Source: Paludibacteraceae bacterium
GTDB lineage: Bacteria > Bacteroidota > Bacteroidia > Bacteroidales > Paludibacteraceae
Assembly: GCA_017477325.1 (NCBI GenBank)
Contig: JAFUWV010000002.1
Location: 345,384 to 409,383 of the forward strand
Reading direction: 5' to 3'
DNA length: 64,000 bases
Positions 62,901 through 64,000 of this stretch are shown in pieces; positions within the stretch are counted from its first letter, which is position 1; every line of letters starts with the position of its first letter. Made by a program: the position numbers and the translations under genes. The notes beneath the pieces were generated by a model. It was not told the DNA's origin. It did not search any database and saw only the letters and a list, made by a program, of their open reading frames with translations.

Positions 62901-64000
62901 TACAGCTATACTTTCCAAGGCTGGACACCTGAAGTCGTAGCAGTTGACGGCGATGCAACCTACAAAGCCGACTTCAAGGCAGTGACCAATGCATACACTA
63001 TCACCTTCAAAGACGAGGATGAAACCGTAATAGACGAAGTGACGGTAGAATATGGTCAGATGCCTTCTACAACCAAGGTACCTGCCAAGGAAGGCAATGC
63101 TCAGTACAGTTACGAGTTCGCAGGCTGGACACCTGAGTTGGTTGCAGTAACCGGTGAAGCCGTTTATCATGCTACCTACACTCAGGTCGTTAATAAGTAC
63201 GATATAGTGTTCGTCAATGAAGACGGTACCGAGTTGCAGCGCGAGTCTCTTGAGTATGGCGCAACACCTGAATATAAGGGTGCAACACCTCAGAAGGCTT
63301 CATCTGAACAATACGACTATACTTTCAATGGTTGGGGCAGCGAGATAGTAGTTGTAGCCGGTGACAAGACCTACACAGCTACCTACACATCTACTCTCCG
63401 CCAGTATGATATCACATGGGTAGTCAAGGGTGAACCTATAGTAGTTAAGGTTAACTGGAATGAGACTCCTGTAGCACCTGCCGTAGAAGACTACATGACC
63501 GAGTCAACAGTCTATACGTTCAACGGTTGGGACAGTGAGATAGTAGCCGTAGCCGGTGACAAGACCTACACTGCTCAGTTCACCGAGACCGTACGTCAGT
63601 ACGATATCACATGGGTAGTGAAGGGCGAGCCTACCGTAGTCAAGGTTAACTGGAATGAACTGCCTGTTGCACCTTCTGTAGAGGACTATATGACCGAGTC
63701 AACTGTCTATACCTTCAATGGTTGGGACAGTGAGATAGTAGCTGTAGCCGGTGACAAGACCTACACTGCTCAGTTCACCGAGACTGTACGCCGGTATGAT
63801 ATCACATGGGTAGTCAAGGGTGAACCTATAGTAGTTAAGGTTAACTGGAATGAGACTCCTGTAGCTCCTGCCGTAGAGGACTACATGACCGAGTCAACAG
63901 TCTATACCTTCAGCGGTTGGGACAGCGAGATAGTAGCCGTAGCCGGTGACAAGACCTACACTGCTCAGTTCACCGAGACCGTACGCCGGTATGATATCAC
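50940..64000 (+). CDS. Giant exported surface protein with Ig-like, starch-binding-like and InlB B-type repeats (3' end outside window)
   Basis: One frame is open from the ATG at 50940 to the edge: 4353 codons with no stop. The signal peptide is MKKQKLFALWLVLLCTITTA. The order seen is: Ig-like modules (51470-51950); an early InlB-type repeat (HYTFDGWYTNSDLAEANKV, about 52800); a CBM26-like starch-binding module (ADWENVYFWAWNSQGDLLEE) at about 54330-54560; divergent InlB-type modules (AGTEVTVTTTPAEGYELDG and similar) from about 55210; BIG2-type modules (EWTSSNPAVATIDQTG) near 56050, 58050 and 58320; and from 61150 a run of classic InlB/Flg_new repeats (YTFSGWTPTIVEAAEDAIYT). The end is a near-perfect 195-bp tandem repeat. 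Cargo is likely adhesion or glycan binding. A T9SS sorting domain is expected further on but not visible. Neighbouring genes give no function. Confidence 0.92.
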   Translation, partial: MKKQKLFALWLVLLCTITTAWAEDVYLYCNASSNTNTLNTGDLLVNGSGSNIFGSSYGTFACAPEGITPTRRGGSQSSFKLTLQNTENATDLVIGGKSSSTSSARTLQSVGLNGTDVTADVEITQSGTGNCGEYVIENLGAVKGDEITFTFSGNFQISYLIAKSPSCTTPTVTFSAAATVYVGDEVDLTFTSTNENAVNYTIKKGGAVTTDASITDGKFTATAAGTYTITATQAADETNGICAVEETITITVSEATPVTYASISANVTSPVAQGTSVTLTADAPNATAYQWQLDGVDIEGATNETYTFTASTKGTFSYTVKARNDFNKDGDTPTWVTSFAFSLKVNAIAQTIFHFQQANLSENLGAGIQTATGGTLTTNATMNKESASYNSAVPSDLKGGANVGKLGANATYIQLTLTSGNFIEGDTIYICGYNPYKISSTTALDGDIAASVATGTAKGDYNVGYAVIPAGIENNSIYLSRAEGTGTGFAAVKVVRPAAKDIISTDVSLTAVTVDGVAISAENLATLTSTHSLALTDGYAAAPEVVFTQHTVITYEDNTTKVTDTPVEVTATEVEGNWQAQATINEVTYTITAVKLSSKTVTYYDGATQLGTETVALNASPAEYAQYQTRSHYTFDGWYTNSDLAEANKVADITVLTITDDTPLYGKWTANYSQSINIEQWILDNTSGTGRKEVTEQTAAFKEVLTAKGYEYADLNELDTLASGKDNQNEAFLGLKVKKTTAYIELLLKNGGTLNAKFGNIPSGVNVKIGSADAVKHTDATYTYTATEDVVVRLTCPDTKTLVFKQLMIDEPIAVVRPYVVAIAETTGGTVVADMPMAAAGETITLTATPSSADYHLQTLKVTYLDKDNAEQTVTLGEGNTFTMPSYPVTVKALFAQDYFVALSAYQAGTNWQPTNAMTLGEDGKYTATIEGLNIAQASGLQYKIVLNNEWYGDSENSGSNFTMSVEEDGMYTVTITADPATLNTTDMIISATATSQKTDDYVAPQYSIGLGAIESDAEKVSLPFTAWDHTAEQVQMTVATEGEHAGEYAEVTIEGITATAEANLEFKAVVREHNAAIAWKGNPDDNGNNYSITLPEAGTYSITFKYWLGSTFTESLVTKTDCETYTVTFRKPADWENVYFWAWNSQGDLLEEVWPGKQLTAADGVYTATVNSCYSGTGILFNNGSTYQTGNITVGNTDEDYALVDGNCYECSGPTSQYEGTTYYEIQLCKTLYTIVFKDGETVVSTKEYQADAQIEKPATDPVKDGYTFLGWYLSTDETQALIDWDNNIPTVSTDQTYLAKWEENITLEPTTWYGDGDFTTTGGVCAGLYVVGEYSITRNADKTLTINAQTNKDVCGLALQVNLGNGFIRMNDIIGLRSATYTTTDTYEDDAKVNIEVLYAYAEGAKGFAFEYTVGSENTASVYYNVSVADSDNGSLTINKDYVKAGTEVTVTTTPAEGYELDGEISVMNGEDAVIVTNGKFTMPAGDVTVSAAFKESVTYYNIAVNTENIVANAETSLANATITITATPQEGYELATVTVMNGENSVPVVITGNTATFTMPAGNVVVTATFAEIVKWCEVALTNNMSNSNPESNILFSVVDNGDGSVKFVLKAADGANKLDYFLINPIGVTAGADTDDAGIDELTANYTLPAGTTQLTLEILWSNPNWGGRWMVQNQVVKMNGLCSESELLKPSIELDKATLSLEESETSTLNATVKNIDTYTVVWTSDNTEVATVENGTITAKKAGNANITATIEGTEYTATCTLTVTEPVVLTPATFYGAAEFTTTGSICGGNDLIAIYSITRNADKTLTIAVEASADLCNAAPQIKLADGAFIRMTDVVALRSATYTTTEKYSDGATVNMNILLAYAEGAKDIAVAYEVGSSNTRPSYYFISTQQTGEGEIETNTYAQPDSEVTVLYQAATGYQFGELKVLDAENNDISNDVTLIDNADGSAEFLMPAQNVTVSAVFNQLFTVTTSYNSEQGIVTATPESAIAGTTVKVEYVAEEGYELDEISANVAGLTLTAVEGEDAFTFTMPAENVTITVTFKATAPAETTVDCNFYKATDFANVAASDVVIIAWEKEGAYYGITNNNGTGSAPAAIAVSITNGYILNDNANILWNITSNAIYPNGDTEKWLYCTNTNNGVRVGTNDNKAFEIKDDYLYNTATSRYLGIYNGQDVRCYTSINSNISGQTLHFFTKADCYAITHTAENGTISVMDAAPAGYPVEVTLTPAEGYRVKFGTLAVKRTTTGAAVELTDGKFTMPEGAVTITAEFEELPKYDVTVATLTNGAIVAEPATAVAEGAIVTLTVSPAEHYQLKANTLVVKDASDNDVACTAVEGTTNQYTFTMPASAATVSAEFEAIAVQSVSLSEVGDNLSLSTDDATYKFEVVVAPADALNPAVEWTSSNPAVATIDQTGLMTIVGEGQTLIIVTSQENSTLKDECTVTVSSSSIAVEIISLDKDYIYLELGGTAKVTATILPVDATDKTITWSYSENGIITIDEDGNITPIAAGEVTATATTSNGKTASVEIVVCTAAQAGSAYYEKVTTEPASWEGSYLIVYETGNVAFDGSLTSLDAVSNIVDVTISNDQIAHTEALEAKEFTITADVDNEGWYQIKSASGYYIAGTTVTSNAGNGIKSSNVEGDKSKYLNQFSISGGEVTISSKSSDQNMILRFNDASNQNRFRYYKSGQKAIALYKKVISAAIPGSCDGSISITPASVDFGTLNMTGETLTGSKELTITTENLRTDISTEITGEGASVFSVSAINEGKFTVSYTANAAGTYEATLKLKAKDKKNETVTTTVALNLEVKELTPATAVEIVGEGDLNLEMYKNTYPTLAATLSPANSTDIVTWSSSDETVVKIDANTGAVTEVLKEGTAVITATANATVSATKNVVVKTTVLKPSEAVALTASLADKTTVENGKYVVGGYVNNIGSNLFWLSDDCSATKTFEVYGVTVTEDIVNGAYVEAIGEIYKYNATTIEFNGAEYAVKEKTFAVTFDITNAGADGNTVTLAPAATQLAACAEAQLAINYASEDYDLQSLTIKDAADNTIEYDSEYKFSMPASDITVTAVFVSAPKYDVTISAGIENGSVEANKQKAAADTEVTLTVTPAEGYLLDALTVHKTASSEAVAVTDGKFTMPAEAVTVNATFRLYTLRDFLTLQPADNVTVGTEVQVLAQSDDNKTTYITDGTATLMIYGVVDAYEQGQALTAVTGKYSLYRAQHELIPATTPVAGEVKALPTPVELTAVVTAATEAQYVSIAEQPVTKNGDKFYVFETMQLFSTFQSLDALKEAEYSFTAILTPYNDIVELLPVTAPQQKQYTVTIAEGIQNGSVSAVPLTAGEGDEITLTITPADDCYQLKAGTLSVKNGENELTVTDNKFLMPRGNVAVSAQFEKKFYTITFKDYDGTVISTLTGETAVECGTMPAAPAEPARTGNAQYSYTFSGWTPTIVEAAEDAIYTATYTETVNTYTVRFVDEDGETEIKTIADVAYGTKVTELTDLPADPVKEATAQYTYTFLGWTPEITDATEVTGDITYTAQFTETVNKYDITFALDNGEADVVVNAEYGTKVSTIKPADPEKTGYTFTAWAPAISEEAEVTGTATFTAQYNINSYNLIYKVDGADYKTVSVEYGAAVTAEAEPAKEGYTFSGWSEIPATMPAEDVEVTGTFTINQYTITYQVEGEEDVVKTYDFSAEVLKYTPAEKTGYTFSGWNAEEPQTMPAENLIFTGKYNINKYTVLWVNEDGVELEKDENVEYGTTPEYNGGTPEKGATAQYSYTFNAWTPEVTAVTADVTYTAQFTESVNKYAVRFLNEDGTELQNTDVEYGTMPAYNGETPVKAQDAQYTYTFLKWTPEFTEVTGEAIYTATYTATVRKYTITFLNYDDAVLSSEEYEYGATPVEPVATKPGNEQYTYNFSGWDKAVVAVGGNATYKAQFEQVVNKYTISFVNWDNSPLASYEVEYGAMPIYQGDTPKREKSGEYSYTFQGWTPEVVAVDGDATYKADFKAVTNAYTITFKDEDETVIDEVTVEYGQMPSTTKVPAKEGNAQYSYEFAGWTPELVAVTGEAVYHATYTQVVNKYDIVFVNEDGTELQRESLEYGATPEYKGATPQKASSEQYDYTFNGWGSEIVVVAGDKTYTATYTSTLRQYDITWVVKGEPIVVKVNWNETPVAPAVEDYMTESTVYTFNGWDSEIVAVAGDKTYTAQFTETVRQYDITWVVKGEPTVVKVNWNELPVAPSVEDYMTESTVYTFNGWDSEIVAVAGDKTYTAQFTETVRRYDITWVVKGEPIVVKVNWNETPVAPAVEDYMTESTVYTFSGWDSEIVAVAGDKTYTAQFTETVRRYDI
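63405..64000 (+). repeat. Near-identical 195-bp (65-residue) tandem repeats in the giant gene
   Basis: Units start at 63405, 63600, 63795 and 63990 (YDITWVVKGEP ... VYTFNGWDSEIVAVAGDKTY). Three full copies and the start of a fourth are in the window, and differ at only a few positions per copy. The older InlB repeats before them are much more diverged, so this is a recent expansion that may continue past the edge. Confidence 0.9.

Overview
The window looks like a chromosome segment from a Bacteroidota (Bacteroidales-type) bacterium. The evidence is a short RpoD-type primary sigma factor, a class III glutamine synthetase, a fused LpxC-FabZ, type IX secretion (T9SS) sorting signals, and six promoters that fit the Bacteroides pattern TT(T)G-N20-TAnnTTTG. 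No rRNA, tRNA, CRISPR or transposase gene was seen. The genus cannot be fixed from the sequence.

Layout. 1-2232 (-): purL, cut by the window edge. 2475-14709 (-): an accessory island of a T9SS-sorted protein, a 3237-residue SpvB/TcB/Rhs-type protein with a cysteine-rich insertion and a YkuD-like (L,D-transpeptidase-like) C-terminal tip, and two small exported proteins that may be its immunity partners. 14729-24011 (-): a nucleotide block read in the order pyrC-pyrK-pyrD-pyrF-pyrE-pyrB-guaB-guaA-purE. PyrB carries a C-terminal PyrI-like zinc motif. The block is preceded by a consensus promoter and a leader of about 220 nt that ends in an intrinsic terminator just before pyrC, with a 24-codon ORF stopping 7 nt before the hairpin: a candidate transcription attenuator. 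24349-26538 (-): glutamine synthetase III with its own promoter.

26539-33562: a long non-coding leader with a nested palindrome, then an AT-rich polysaccharide cluster (+) with a pyruvyl-transferase-like protein, three GT2 and one GT4 glycosyltransferases and a small protein. 33563-38711 (+): htrA behind a perfect sigma-54 type promoter, a 3 x 61-bp tandem repeat, a HAD phosphatase, a CotH-kinase protein and a low-molecular-weight phosphotyrosine phosphatase. 38783-48515 (+): rpoD, a beta-barrel protein, an HD phosphohydrolase, lpxD, lpxC-fabZ, lpxA, glnS, an HsdR-N-like nuclease-fold protein and phoH. 48548-50362 (+): a BspA-type leucine-rich repeat protein fused to a thioredoxin-like domain. 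50622-50702 (+): a possible 26-residue membrane peptide with its own terminator. 50940 to the edge (+): a giant surface protein (more than 4353 residues) of Ig-like, starch-binding-like and InlB-type repeats, still open at the window end.

How it fits together: the left half holds de novo UMP, GMP and purine synthesis and nitrogen assimilation. The right half is mostly envelope: lipid A synthesis, surface polysaccharide, periplasmic protein quality control and T9SS-type surface proteins. Short tandem arrays of 7 to 11 bp sit at the 3' ends of many genes, and several short repeat families are dispersed through the window.
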